Assembly: GCA_002633025.1 (NCBI GenBank)
Contig: NMRB01000175.1
Coordinates: 140,291 to 204,290 of the forward strand
Source: Notospermus geniculatus
Taxonomy: Eukaryota > Nemertea > Pilidiophora > Heteronemertea > Lineidae
Direction: 5' to 3'
Length of the DNA stretch: 64,000 bases
The translations under genes were made by a program, and so were the position numbers. Below the pieces are notes generated by a model that made no database searches, had not been told where the DNA came from, and saw only the letters and a program-made list of their open reading frames with translations. Below are positions 25,001 to 40,000 of the stretch, one piece after another (within the stretch, counting starts at the first letter, position 1; every line of letters starts with the position of its first letter).

Positions 25001-28000
25001 TCCAGAGGACTGCAGGCAGGATGTTCTACATGTGGGCCGAGGTACAGTTGGTCAACAAATCTCTTGCATGCAGTGTTGCGCCAATACAAAAAGCAGATAT
25101 ACATGTACGGTTTAAAACATTGCTTGTTCAACAATGAGTTTACTTCAGAACGGCTGTCAAGATTTGCAAATGTTGTACCCTGAATGATTTTGATTTTGAC
25201 GAATTCTCTTTCAGGCAATTGGTGTAAAGCTGGAGCAGATTCTGACCCAGGAGCACAAGGACAAGTTTGATCACATTCATCAGGTGAAAGATGACAGTAA
25301 GAAGAAAGAACTGAGAGAGGCTGATGATGATGAAGATTTCATGGATGAAGGTAGTTCGCCATTCTTTGATATTTCTTGCTTCCTGGATCCTGAAGAGTGA
25401 AATGTGGAAATCAGTACTTTCTAAGTTCAGATCTCTGTCTCACCTGGAGGTCAGGTCTCTGAGATCAGGTTTCTGCTTCACCTGGAGGTCAAATCTCCAA
25501 GGTCAGGTCTCTGTCGACTTGGAGGTCAGATCTCTGAGATCAGGTTTCTGCTTCACCTGGAGGTCAAATCTCCAAGGTCAGGTCTCTGTCGACTTGGAGG
25601 TCAGATCTCTGAGATCAGGTTTCTGCTTCACCTGGAGGTCAAATCTCCAAGGTCAGGTCTCTGTCGACTTGGAGGTCAGATCTCTAAGGACAGATCTCTG
25701 CCTCACCTGGAGGTCAGGACCAGCAGCATAGAAACTCCGCCAGTGCTTCAACAGCCTATCGGTGTTAAAATGCATGGAAAAGTGTGCAGCACTATCGGCA
25801 GATGGGCTCCGCTAGCGCTAGCAGAGTTTCTATGCGGCCAACCCAGGTCTCCAAGATCAGGCCTCCGTCCACTTACTTGGAGGTCAGGTCCGTGCCTCAC
25901 CTGCAGGCCGGGTCTCCAAGGTAAGGTCTGTGCCTTACCTGCAGGTCAGGTCTCTAAGGACAGATATCTGCCTCACCTTGAGGTCAGGTAGGCCTACTTC
26001 TGTTAGTGCTGAGTCAGAGAGGTGTTGCAGCTTCTGTCAACCCTTGATTTGTTCATCTGCAGCCACGGTCAACCACACTGGTTCTGACTGCCCTCACGCT
26101 CTGAAGATGGTCGCCTGTCAGCTGCTCCTAGAGATCACTACCTTCTTACGAGAAACCTACCAATACATCCCAAAGATCAAAGCGTCGAGGAAGGAACATG
26201 CTCTAGAAAAGGCCTCGCAGAGATGGAGTAGTGTGCTCAGCAGTCCTGTCCATTCGGACCGCAGTTCCACCTCGTTTACAGATCAGCCATATGGTAACCT
26301 TTGTACTTCTTGCCATTGGGGGATGCTGAAAGGTGGTCATGGTGGGTAGTGAGAGTTGACCTTTGTGTGTTCATGGATTTTGTCGTGAAGCATTTGAAGA
26401 GAAAGAGAGAAATGTGCCCTTAGAATTGTCAAGGGCAATTTAAGGTCTTGCTCTGTCTCCTGATTGGTTCTTACCCTTCAGATTTAACCGAGGTCAGCTC
26501 TCTTCTACCATATCATGTACCACAAAATGAACCGGTGATGCAATGGTGCTTGAATTGTAATGTTGTAATGATGGATTGTGTCCAGTCGTGAAATACAAGC
26601 TGGTGTCTGGTAACATTGGTATCTGCTGCGTGATCTTTCGAACTCAATTCTATTCTCTTTCTTCTTCTTCTGAACAAGTTCTCATACATTCATAAAATGC
26701 ACCGTCAAATTTGAACGTAAAAAGATCAGTCCAGTTAGCTTATCAGTGAACAATTGCATTTGATAACAAAATGAGACATACTTTTCTTATGTATCGAACT
26801 TAATACATATTACATGCTCCTGATTTGTTCTCCCTCCTTCCACTCATTTGCCAACCATTTTTTTGCCCGTACCTAACTTGCTTTTGTGTATTTTTTAACA
26901 AAAGTACATTTTATTTCTTATCTATATAAAAAATTGGGGTTTCTTGTTGTTTTTCTTGTCAAATAGCTGTCAACAGTTCTTCTGTCTCGGCCTTCCCCTA
27001 ACTTGTACCTTATGAAAAAAAGTGAAACAGTTTTGTAACTGGTGAAAAAAAAAGTGAAAGTGGGGGAAAATTATTTTAGAATGGACTTACTTGGACGCTT
27101 ATGATCCAGTCTGTTTTACTTTGCCCCTTTTGCTTACCTGACTTGTTTGGGAATGAAATCAGAGCACCCGTAACTAAGAAAAAATTGTTACAATGCTACC
27201 TTCATTTCTCTTTTGCTTCAGTGCTGTCTTTCACCAAACCTACCTAACACACACTAACCTACATGATACCAACGAGAGTCATTCAGAGAGAGTCATATGC
27301 TTCAAGTCCGTTGAGAATCACAACAGGGGGAAGGGGGTTTGGTTGTGGACCCATTCCCTATAGATAAAATAGCTCATTCAGATGGTGTAAAAATATAATG
27401 GATGCCAAAACTTTCCAGCTCTCTGAATGGCTCCATCCATCCTTCTGTCCTTCCCTTCATCTTTTCTCTGCTCTTTGTTTGGTTGTATAGTTACATGTTC
27501 TCCTTTTGTCACTCATTGAACCGCTAGCATCCCTTTCGCCAGGGAGTCCAGGTGACCGAAAGATAAGCTTCGCTGTCTTGGGAGAGCGAGAACGATCAGA
27601 TTCCATCCACAGCAGCACTACCACCCTCTCTAATGCTGCAGGCGAGATTGATGAGAAGAAAGCAGGTAGGTCAAGGTCAAGTTGTGACCTTCAAGGTCAA
27701 ACTGTTGTCTCAAGGTCAAGTTGTTGCCTCATGGCCAAGTTTTGACCTTTGAAGTCAAGGCCATGCTCTGACCTTCAAACTCAAGGTCGAGTTGTGATCT
27801 TAGGTCAAGGTCAGGTTTTGAAATTCAAGGTCAAGTTGATCAGCATAACGATTACTTCATGATTAACTGAAATTTGACCACACCAGTGCCAAGCTTTTGT
27901 ATTGCCAATCTCCTAATGTTTCTTCCTTCATAAATACAGTGAATATTTTGATTATCCTTGCAGGAAAACGTGTGGCCCAGGGCAGGAAACTGCTGAAGAT

Positions 28001-31000
28001 GCGAAGGAATTCAGGTCAAAACTCCAGCTTTAAAAATCGGAGCTTCAAAATGAAACGAGACATTGGTGGCAGTACGAATAAACACTTCACACTCGAGTTG
28101 ATGATTGTGCTATGTAGTTTTGTTGTTGTTGATAGATGGCGCTAGAGACGCTTATAGTTATATGCCACCAAAGAGAATCACTGAAAATTGGTTGGGGTTT
28201 TGTGACTAATTTGATGTTATCGTTGATTTTGAATGTTTTGTTTGTTGTTGGATTGTTATTTGAAACTTAGTATTGTCATTTCAAAATGGAAAATTTAGTA
28301 TTGTTATTTCATGGTTTATGCTGAAGTTAATTGCTAAAATCATCTTTTTAGCCCATTCAGTTAATACACTTCAACTTCCTTCTTTCGTGTGGTTCATAGA
28401 ATTGGTTTGTCTGAATGAACGAATACCTGAATCAGAAATTAAAGGTTTTGGCCGTTCACTTCGTGGGTTGGTATGTCGGTGCTAAAGCTGGTGACATTAT
28501 CATAGCTTGGCTCTGCATCAAAGTCAAAGCTGGTTACTAAAGATCTCTACTGCCAACTACTGCTTTAGGAAAATTTCTCACGCCATCAATCTTCAGAGAT
28601 TGAAAGACTATTTCTCCATCTTTTCCTTTCCAGAATTACCCCCATGTTTGGTACCTAAAGGTATTTACCTCCTGATGCTTTCTGATTGTTGCTCCGTCTG
28701 TGGCAGTCGTGGACGTCTGTTGGCTTAACCCAAGTCTGTCTGATTCCTCCCATCTGTGCTTTGACCATGCAGTTCACTGTCAGGGTTATCTTCATAAACG
28801 TGTGTGTTTGGAAATGCACAACTGTGTCGTAACTTGGAAGATAACTTTTATATATGTATGTATTTTGAGGAATACGTGAAGCAACCTCTATCCCCCTCTT
28901 TCCAATTGGCTTCAACTCACAGTGCCATCAATGACTGCATTGCAGTAGGTGGCCTTGAACTTATTGTCCAGTGGCTTAACCTTGTATTGTTCCCTTAACC
29001 TATTTGTCAGTGACCTTGACTTTACTTCCATTATCATTGTCTGTGGCCTTGACCTTTCTTCCCATGACGTCATGACCCTCGTACTGTGGCCTTGACCTGT
29101 CTATCAGAGAATAACCTCTTCTATTTGTATATGGCCTTGACCTCTTTCTCGCCGGTATCTACCTGACTGTTCTGTGTCATTGGCCTACTTGAGGTCTTCA
29201 GCTTTTCTGTGCTGGCAGTTTTGATGTTTCATCGATTGGCTGTATGTTGGCTTTGGCTTGTTCAGTGGTTGGTGGATTTTACCTTTCTCAATCTTTGCCC
29301 TTGACCCTTCGCGACCTTGTTTTTCTCGGGCCTTTCTCTGTCACTCATTTAGCTGTTCCTGAGGCCTTGCTCTCAACCTTACCTATCTTGCAAAGCTCTT
29401 GTGTTGTTGTCTTGGCAATTCTGCCAAGGACTAGGCCTACATGTAGCTTTTCCTCTCATTTTCATTGGCCTTGACCTGTTTTGCTCTCTGGTTGGTGTAA
29501 TACGCCTTCTGTACATCTACTCGCTTTTGGGACGTGATGTGGAAATTGTATGTGTCAAATCAGTGGTCAAAATTTGATTCGCTGAAGCATATGACATCTA
29601 CACTTACATTCTAAGCAGTATTTTGTTAGATTCTAACACTTAACATTACTGTACATGTAAGTATTGGAATTGACATCAGTATTTTATCATTCCTTGTTCT
29701 TGATATCTTCATTTCAGTTCCTCAGAATCTCCCCAATCTGTTCCATTCAATAAGCTCCCTTGCATGGTTTGACACGCTTTAGTCAACCACTGCCGCGAAT
29801 AACGTAACTTTTTGGAGCATGATAAATTTCAGTGATTCTCTTGTTCAATAGAAAACACTGCACAGCTTGAGAGATGGGTTTACCTAAAAACTTGGGAGTT
29901 TTTCCTCATTGCTGGACGATTTTCATCGTGGCAAGTTCTCAGTCCCATTGCAGTCCAGTTGCTTACAATGTCTTATTGTTTCATTCTTAGCTGTGGCGTT
30001 CAGTGCAGGTATGGATTAAAAATCTGCATGCTGTTCCTTGTAAAGGATTGACGATGAGAAGATGATATGAGGACAAACTTTCCTTGATAAAAAGTGCCAA
30101 GTATCGGTGTGAAAAAGGAGTATAAATGCCCTCTCTGGCACTTCCACCAATTTATCCTCAGCATAGCCTATCCTCTTCCCAGAGTCAGTCCTTTCAGGGA
30201 ACTATATGGACTATCTTGGAAAGTAACCCTAAAAGACCTTAAAACCTACCTTTGATAACTTCTGTCAGTTCCCCGAGTGTTTTGATTAAGTGATAAAGAT
30301 GGTGTCAAACTTGGTGTTATTTCTTAAAGGTGTGACAAAGTCCCCTTATTCACTGCTCACTGTTAGATATCAATATCTATGACATTGTAATATTTTAACC
30401 TATCCATGCCACCTCTGACCTATTCCAAAATATCTGTGTTCCTATCCTTGGCTTTAAATGACCTCCTTCAACCTACATTAACCATATCTGTAATCGTTTC
30501 ATGTGTACAAACCTCTGTAAATGTTCTCACTGTAAATAGGTCACCATGACCTATTTCCCAGATGTGCTGTTTCTAAGTAGGTCACCACGACCTATTTCTG
30601 AGATGTGCTGTTTTGATATTTTTTGCTGTTGAACGTAAACCCACACTGTTTCCCCAATCTCTCAGCTGTGTTGATTTCTAAAACCTTTGGCATAATCCAC
30701 CCTCACTCCTTCAATCTCCCATTCCTTCTCTTTTATGACTTGTAGATGCAAATTTGACCAGAAATGTCTATTGATGTGTGGTTTGAGTTTTTTGGGCCAG
30801 GCCCAGTATTCACAAAACTACTTAAGTCTAAGTGTGACACTTGTCCTTATCCTTTGTTCAACACACTCAAAAGATATATCCCACTTTGACTTAAAGTATG
30901 TTTATGAATACGGACCCAGATCTTTACTGCACCGTTTGTAGTTTCTACGTAGGTAAATGCACATCCTGAGGTATTAAAATCAGAGGTATCTCTAGGTGAG

Positions 31001-34000
31001 AGTTTTTGGGCAATTCATCATTGTTGGTTTCCTTGTGACTAAGGAGAAAGCGGGCCATACACGATCAATATTATTGCACAATATGGGGCCTAATAGGGCC
31101 ATGTGCTTCTGGCAGGATGGGGGAAGAAAGATTGGCAATAATATTGCCCATTTTGGTACTCATATTGTGCAATAATATTGAACGTGTATGGGTGGCTTAA
31201 GACCAATGACACAAAAGAAGAATTCCTGTAATATCTACAGCTGAGTTGCCTATAGAGCGCCAACTTGCATGAGAAAAACTATAACGTGGAGAAACACCTT
31301 TAGCACTTTTGGCCTTCTCTATAACACTGAGCACGTACCTCAGGAATAAGAGACTGTTAAGAAACCCACTGAATGAATGGTTGTTTGTAAGAACCGAATG
31401 CAGCTATAGCCATGGATTGGCAACAACAGTCTGTCACTTCCTTGCATGACATTGTGAAGACGTTGGAAGGATAGTATGACAATCCTGCATTTGATCCCAG
31501 CGATGGCAATGGCTTGTGTTGCCTTGAAAATTTGCAGCATCATCTTTTAAAATTGGTACACTGTTGCAATATCTGTTTGTTGATGGAGTCCATTTTGCAT
31601 GAAAACAGTAGTTAATGTTTTTGGAGTTTTTATACCATTAGCCATGTTGTTGGAGAACTTAGCTATTTCCTTGTACATGTACCGGTAGTTAACGTTTAAG
31701 ACTAGGCTCTCAATTAAGGTGCCACTAGATGGTCTTAACCTAGTGACTTAGTTCTCAGCTCACACACTCTGGACCCCTCTAGTGGTGTCATACAGTGCTG
31801 AATCTGATGACATTGGAATTCCCTCACCTGAGAATGCAACTTGGAAGGCAATAGACCTGGAGTGTGGTAAAACGTTTCATGAATCTTCCCCTCCTAAAAA
31901 TGGAGCAGCATAAAAATGAATAAAAAATCATGGTATTTCAAAATTCTCCATGCACAGTTTGCATCCCTCTCCACATTCAGCGACTGACTTTAAAACCTTT
32001 ATTTCAGGTTTGAAAAGAATGGGTAGCATGAGATCCAGGAAAGTTAGCGTCCAGTCCATCAAGTCGGAGAAGTCGGATGAGGAGATTGCCGCACCGANTA
32101 CCATACGCGATGAACTTAAGCCTACCTTCCTCGTCACGTACGGGGAAGGTACGCGGATTTAGGGAGGTCAATTGTGCCAGGTACTGTACCTCAGTGCATT
32201 AGGCAGTTGGAGAGCATCGGTCAAGATTCATGCCAGTTCATTATGGTAAAGAGTTACCTCAGTCCAGGCAGTTCAGTTGAAGCAGACGATCTTTCTGTTT
32301 TATAAAGAAATGTCTCTTCCTAACCTCTTCTATCATCGTCCTATTTCTTCTTCAACCCTGAAAGCTTTCACCTTCTAAGTCTCATTGTTCAGTACCAAAG
32401 GTATCATGCATGTTAGATTCCATTTGTCAATTTCACCGTAGAAGGAATAAAGCACTTCCTATTAATTCAATGTTCAAATAGATAATACTAATTTTGTTCA
32501 CTTGTACCAGCACCTTTCAGACTCGTATACAAGGCAACATGCAATGTATGCTAAGTTGGCCAAAGAGTTCTGTAGTTGGCTGTTGTGGCACATGATTTAA
32601 ATCATTTGAATTGAACCTCGCAGTAATTCCCCAACATTCACGATGTAATAAATCTGCACTACTTCGTCATTGAGAACTTCACCGTTGTCTGCATGTACAT
32701 GTTGATGAGAAACCTGTCGGTCAATCATCATCACGTCTATACATTTAAGTCCAGTTAGTCTACACATAACCAGTTATTTGAAGAACTTATCTTTGCCACG
32801 TATCCTCAGTTTCTTGCACTTTGTTTCCAGTCCAGTTGGTCCATACATATTTATCACTAATTTGAAGAGTCCTATTGCCATATAACCTCAGTTTCTTGCA
32901 TTGTGTTTTCAGTCCAATTTGTCTGATAACCATATGTTGAAAAGTATTTGCCATGGCTGTTTGTTGCTCTGTGTTCCCCTTGGTCAATTATCATCTTGTC
33001 CATACGTATAACCATCTTGTCCATACGTATAACCATTTGTTTGACCATTTCGCTACCTTATACCGGATTTCGGGCGATTGCTGACATCGTGATGATGTCA
33101 TAATGATGCAATGTTCAATACTGAAGTGATGCGTATGTGCCACAAAAATACATTCCTCCAATACTACATAAATACAAATTCATTGTAATTCACTTGCGGC
33201 TCAAAACACGTATGGATCTTTTCCCATGTACTGTAAAGCAGGAAAATTTCGCATGCAGGAAATTTTCGCGAATTTCGCGAGAGTGTGTGAGTTGCGAAAA
33301 TTTCCTGTCGCGAATATAAATACAGGCAAGTGATAAACATGGTCCGTGAAAGAAAACTGAAAAAAAATGGCAGAGACTCGTGAAAATATCCTGCAGCGAA
33401 TATGTCTATAAATCTTGATTCGCGAAAATTTCCAGCTGCGAAATTATCTTGCTTTACAGTAATTGACAAGACCATTATAAGTGCCGTATTCTCTTATTTC
33501 AGGAGTCTGTTTTCCAGCCCTCGTCACCGATCAGGCGACGGGAAAGCACGCCTCTGTTGGATAAGATCCGCAGTGATGTCAACCTCGCTAAGCTCATGAA
33601 GATCGACGCCCAGAGAGACAAGAAAGAAACGAAACCACAGAAAAAGAAGGAAGAAACAGCCATGGTCAAATATCTGAAATCTCAGGTGATATCTCCGACC
33701 GACAACGGGTATATGTGTGGCGGTCTAGGAAAACCTGGCGGATGTCGCATTTGAGGAAAGTGTTAATGGCCTTGGTGAACCCGCATATTTCAATAGCTGA
33801 AATGTACTACGTAACAGTAAACACTAGTAGATCAATGCACAGGCAATCTGACAGCCCATGTTGATCATTCAGCGACATCCGCTGGGTTTTCCTAGACTGC
33901 CACACATGGCCTGTTCTGTAGGTCTCAAGATCTGGCTTACTAAATGAGTTCAGTGCTGTTACAAGTTGTAAGAAAAATAGAGGTGATGTTCTTTTAAAGC

Positions 34001-37000
34001 CAGATAAAAATGACAATTCCTAGATCACTAACTTGTAGATAATTGCATCGTTTGTGTCATCTTATTACAGGTGCAGAAGTTATGTCACAGTCCAATGACA
34101 ATCATGAGTAAAGCAGCACCCATCCTCCAGGATGATCACTACGTGGACATGTTACCTGTTGCCTGGGAACTGCTGTTGGAGAATGATCAAGAATTGGCGT
34201 CTGCTGCAGGTAAACAAATCATTCTATAAGCTGTCACATCGCCAAAAGGAGCGATACTTACTTGCAGTTCATATTTGCTGCTCTTGTTGTTCATTACTTT
34301 TCCTCTTCTTCTTCTGCTGTTGGCGATGGCCATAATCATGTAATCATGTAACTCGACCAAACTTGTCGTCTGCTGGAGACCCTCTGTTGTTTTCCACAGC
34401 TTTGTCTTCATTACCTTCTGCTTCATTGCAGCCTCTGTGTTCATCCTGTCAGCCATTAAAGTTCCTGAACAGGTACAAGAAATGATGACTAAGGAACTTC
34501 AACATGAAGACACCAACCAGAGGATAAATGCCATTTTACGGTAAAATACGAGCTTGACCTACTTCATGGCTGCTTTTACAGAATCAGCCATGAAATTAGG
34601 TCAACGCCAATAATCGGGACCAGTGAACATTGTACCGGTAGTCAAATTGCAGTTATAGCTTCCAGTTTATATTCTACAGTACAATGCTGCTTTTACTAAT
34701 CCACTCATCAGCAATTCATGGTTTCACATCCTTGACCTTCGTGTCCTTGACCTCATTGAAATGACCTTCACCTTACCTGCTTTACGTTTATTTCAGGTAC
34801 AGCATCCTGTGGCGATTTAGGTACCAAATGTGGCCCAGGATGGAAGAGGGAGCAAATCTATTTTTCAAGGTGCGGACAAATACTTTAGAGCCATCTTAAT
34901 CAGCTTTTCAGTCTTCATCATCACTGTCAGTCATTGTCAATTTCTTCGCATTTCTTCTCAATGCAGGTGCCACCCCCTAGCATTGATTTTGTCCTCCCCT
35001 CTCCAACCATTGGCAATCCAACACAGACCATCGTCGACCCTCCGTGGATGCCACATTTCAAAACCAAAGTGGAGGAAGTCACATTGAATCAGGAAGGCTC
35101 AGTAAGTCAACTATCATGAATCTTTTACCAGTACATGAAATTATTCCGAAGACTGATTTTTCAAGAGGTCAACAATGGATGGGCCTGTCAGAATATTATC
35201 TTGGCGGGCTTCATACATGTAGGTACTTTTCAGTTTTCAAAAATTATGATTAGACACAATTTTGTCCTCTGAACTTCAGAAATCGTTGGTCACAGCAACA
35301 ACAACACGGAGGAAACAACAACAGGAGATGATCCACCAGGCCCTTATCGCCGAGGAGGACCGTAAACGTGAAGCGCGGGAAAAATTTCTCATCACTACCG
35401 TCAACGCTGCCCAGTTAGCAGCAAATGAGCCAGCTCTACACCACAGTACTGAAGAACATGAGGAAGGTAAATTGAATTTTCAAGGTCATAGGATTTGCTG
35501 TCAAGGTCGTTAATATAGGTCAAGGATTTTGTAGTCAAGGTCATTCAAATAGGTCAAGGTTAATGAACTCAACCCATTTTCATACATTTTATATTCTAAT
35601 GAATACAAGGATTTGGAAAGCATGTGGCCTTGCCCTTCCCTTGTATGTCATATTTTTTCACTGTTCTAGGCTGATACCCCATAGCCAGGGGCCGTATGCA
35701 TAAAACATCTTAAGTGTGAAATTTCCCTTATATTTTGTTTGGAACAGTAGTGTAAGGGAAATTTTACACTTATGATGTTTTATGCATACGGCCCCTGGTT
35801 GTTTGAGACCATTCCCAGACCTTTGTGCCCCTACCCCTCAGAAAATCCTTTAGTGGTCCTAACAAGTTTTGACTGGTTACCCCACCACCAACCAGCTTCC
35901 ACTGGGTTCTTCAAAGAGCCATGATCTTTGTGGAGGCAATGATACTTGCCCAGCTGACTTCCAATTTTAATTGAAAACCACCTTCGCCTCATCAGTTGAG
36001 TCTGGTGTGAATTGTGAACGATTATTGATGGCATGCTCGGTTTAAACTCTTGAATGTAATCCAGTAAGTGTGGCGTTGAGAGTTGCCAAGTGATGATGAG
36101 CCACGTCTGATTGAAGTGTTAGTTTTTTGTAGTGAAGCTTCTGTGACCTTGCTTTGCAATTGCATTCCAATAATGAAGAGAAGAGAACTTGGAAATTGAA
36201 TAGAAATTGAATGAAAATTGAATTAGGATTGAACAGAAATTGAATGGAAATAAAATTTGAATGCGAATATGAACTTTGGAAATCTAAGCCAGAGGATTGG
36301 TTTATCACTACCGGTAGTTTTCTTCTCTTCATTATTGTGTATATGTAGTAAGTTCTGAAGACATAATGAGCTAAGTCTGTTTGGCTGCACTGCAATGCTC
36401 TCAACTTTTAGGCATATTAGTATGACTTTATTTGTTTGAAAGCTAAGTTAATTGTTCATTTCCACCACTTAACTTAAATATCTTCTCATGAATGCAATTT
36501 TCATGAAGTGATATTTTGAGAGTCAAGACACGTTTGTGTTAGATGAAGTCAGTGCTTGAATTATGACATCTGAAATATCACAAGCTTTTGATTGTATCTT
36601 AAATATCACAAGCTTTTGATGACATCTTAAATATCACAAGCTTTTGATGACATCTTAAATATCACAAGCTTTTGATGCTTATAGAGAAGCTTCTTTCATT
36701 CACATTGCATTATGACACAAGTAATCAAGAATTTTTAACAGAATGTCTACTAAAGGCAATCATAATAACCATGTAGAAGTTCCCAACTAACAGCATGAAT
36801 GGTATAGATCTGAGGCCTTCGTCTTGTGCATGTAGAGTCCCATGTTTTATACTGTCTGATCTACCCAAAAGTCTCAAAACTTGTGAAGTCTGAAAATTTG
36901 TGACGTCTAGTGAAAGGTCACTGTCTTGTAACCTTAAAAGGATTTCAGTCCTGGGTGTCAAATTGAAATATCAGTTGGTACGCTGACTCTTATAAAAGCC

Positions 37001-40000
37001 TTAGGTCACTGGTTTGAGTAGAATATGACTCATGATAGCCCAACCAGTTCATAATGCCATCAAATTCCTTTCTCTCTTCTCTTCCCCTTCTCTTAACATC
37101 TGTGTGATAATATATGCATGTGCTTTTTGCTCGATATAGCCATCCCCGAAGAGATAAACATGGCGGCTCGACGTATGTCCGTCGCCCCCTCCCGCGCATC
37201 AAATTTCCAAATCCGTAGTCTCTCCTGGCGGAATGGCAGCATGCACTGGGCCAGATCACCACTTGAAGGTATCCCATCATTCATGATCACATGATTGTTT
37301 CAAGCATAACTATTAGTGCATGGTTTGGATTGGTTGCTAGGCGACTAGGATAGTTGCCGTAGAAACTCATCCTGTGTAGGGGTCGGTTAGATCATGTAGA
37401 ATTCAATGAGGTATGCTACATTCTCGCCTATGCTCAAAATTGTGACGTGTTTGAGTGGGACAGTTCGGTTGCAATTCGGATATGTATCTTTGAAAATGCA
37501 AATTTACCTAATTTATGCTAAAATATGCAAAAGTTGCGATCATGAACACTAAAAGAGGGAGACGGCTGTGGAGATCCCAGAGCAACCCCATGTCATGCAA
37601 ATTGTGAGTGTTGTGCAGAGTCTCTCCCCTTGCTGTTGTGGATTTTTGCGCCAAATGTAGCAGCTCGTTGTCTAGTGTTGCTATGACGACTCAAGACTTT
37701 TGACCCCGACACTGGATGGCTCTAGCTAGCTCTAGCCTGTTCTTAATTAGCTCATAGAGCTTGTAGGGAGCGCTTTCCTAGAACCAAATCAGACCTAAAC
37801 TCTGGCAATTTTGATACGTAGAAAGCCCAGTACACTTCTTAGCTGTTTAGCCTACCGGTACGTACTTTAGTGACAACAGTTGGTAGTTCAGAAAACGGCT
37901 GTGTATTCAAATTTATTTAATAATTATGCAGTTAGCAGACGACCTTAAGTTGACAAAATATATTTTTGGTTTAGTTGAGCTATTTTGAAATTGAAGGGAA
38001 ATACTATGTCGTACAACCTGCGCATTTCACTTGTTGAATTATAGAAATGGGGTAGACATGAATGTAAAGACACCAGTTTAGATCTGGTTTGGTTTAAACT
38101 CTTGGAGCTGATTTTTTTTCTGTGTCGGCTGTTCAATGCTTCACCCTGCAATTGGTGGTACACACTGTTCATGAAATGGCTCCAAGAAAGTGTGAAGGTA
38201 CACCATGCACAGTATGTACCACTCCTTTGTCACTATTCTGTTATAAAGTCCCTCACTGACTGACTGACGCTTGATTTTGAGGGAGCATTCATTTTAAAGA
38301 CTCTCGTGGTTATCCTCTTATGGAATGCTCCCCTAATTGTTTTAACTTTGAATTCTCACTTCGAAAATGCTTGCTTGGAATTCTTGCCTTGCAATGGAAG
38401 CTTTCCTTGTTGCACAAATCTAGATTTATTTCCATGGAAACAGCTAGTCTTTGTTTGGCATGTTTACTGCTCATCCATGGGTGAAAAATCATCAATTCCT
38501 CTCCTGCCTTCTGTTTCTCCAACAAAACTTTTAATGCATGGATTAGTTAGTTAGTAAACTAAAATACTTTCACTCATCATCTCAGTGTTCCTCTAAATTC
38601 TGACGGGTACTGGTAGGGTAAAGTGGTACAGTTCCAGCCCCTGAGGATACATCTCCATGCAATGCTGGCCATTTTTACACTCAGGGACTAGAATTTTACC
38701 GGGGCTAGAATTGTACCACTTTACCCTACTCTAATTTTATGATAGAAATAAATGTCCTACTTTTCACATCGTAAATATTGTATTTCACAGACTCGGTCGT
38801 TTCAATCAGTACCGTATTTCAAAGTAATATTTCAACTCAGATTATTCCTTAGTTCCTGTTAAAGTCTCATATACTTATATACCCATATACCTCTACACAT
38901 CTTTTACTGTGACTTTAGAGATTAGATTTCTAAATCTGAATGCAGCATGTCGAATAAACTCCCTTCTGGGATCTCTACTAGAAAGTGCCTGAGGAAGACC
39001 CCGGTTAGGGTCGAAAATTTGCGAAATTCGGAGACGACTTTTCATATCATATCAAATAAACTCCTGGCAACAAACTCTGTTGGTTCTTCTCTCACAACCT
39101 TCTTTAAGGGACAAAATGTATCTTGAGTTGATTATTTGTATGGGGAGGAATTCTTCCTCTTGCATGTCTTACATTTGGGCTGTTCGGTGGAGGTGCAAAA
39201 TAAATGTAGTTGGCATGTTTTTAGGTGTAAGATTCATTTTGCATGGGTGTTGAAGGTATCATAGTTGTTGTAGCATAAATCTTTAGACCTATGGCTTCTT
39301 TCTTTGGAGAATGATTCTAAACTAGACCCTCCACTGTCTGTAGCCAAGGACAGAGTAGATTTTGAATCGAGGGCAGTTATCACAATGCCAAGAATCACTG
39401 GCCACTAATTGCATAAATTATTGCCTTTTTCTTACCATCGAGTCCCATCCAGAACATATTGAAAATACAAAGCAAAACCAAGAAATTGCTCTCCCTTAGT
39501 TCCTTCTTAAACATTGCCAGTAAGTCCCTTACCTGATGACACCATACTCAGTTGTCAGGTGAAATTTGATGAAAAAAGAAGTTACCTTGACTTACATTCG
39601 TCCATGTTTCTTATCTGCAAAATGTCGGTCTTTTTCCACCAATCAGACGAGGAACAGGTTGAGCGTGCTCACACGCATCCGATGACTCTCGCGCAGCCGA
39701 CATTCCCATCATGCATCTGTTCTGCCGTATTACCCATCATTCATCTCCTCGATGACTTGGAAGTCAACCAAGATGGTATCTCTGGTAAGTTCTGTTGGAG
39801 TCAACCTTGTGTGGAAAATGGTTTTCAAAGTAATACCTTTCCTATTGGTATCGAAGACAGCTTAAACAATCCGTTGGTGTATTTCAAATCAGTGAATGCC
39901 AATCCATTTAGCATCAAAGATTGCTGAAACAACAGGCGCCTGTACAGCCATTACTCAGAGTCATCAGGGGTAGGCCTGACCACCTCTTTAGTTCGCCCCA

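Larger units (their letters stand above)
28066..32007. other. UNC80: Large UNC80 intron with MITE insertions
   Basis: No exon recognised. I looked here for the missing Cys/His-rich block and did not see it. Contains inverted-repeat elements at 30.8 and 31.0-31.2 kb. Confidence 0.55.
37269..39646. other. UNC80: UNC80 intron with two small repeats
   Basis: No exon seen. Holds a MITE at 38.61-38.73 kb and the GACCCCGG..GTCGAAA motif at 38.99 kb. Confidence 0.6.

Noticed and set aside
25324-25731. 135-codon repetitive frame RSLRSGFCFTWRS
   Set aside because: 75-bp minisatellite open by chance; it overlaps a conserved exon in another frame.
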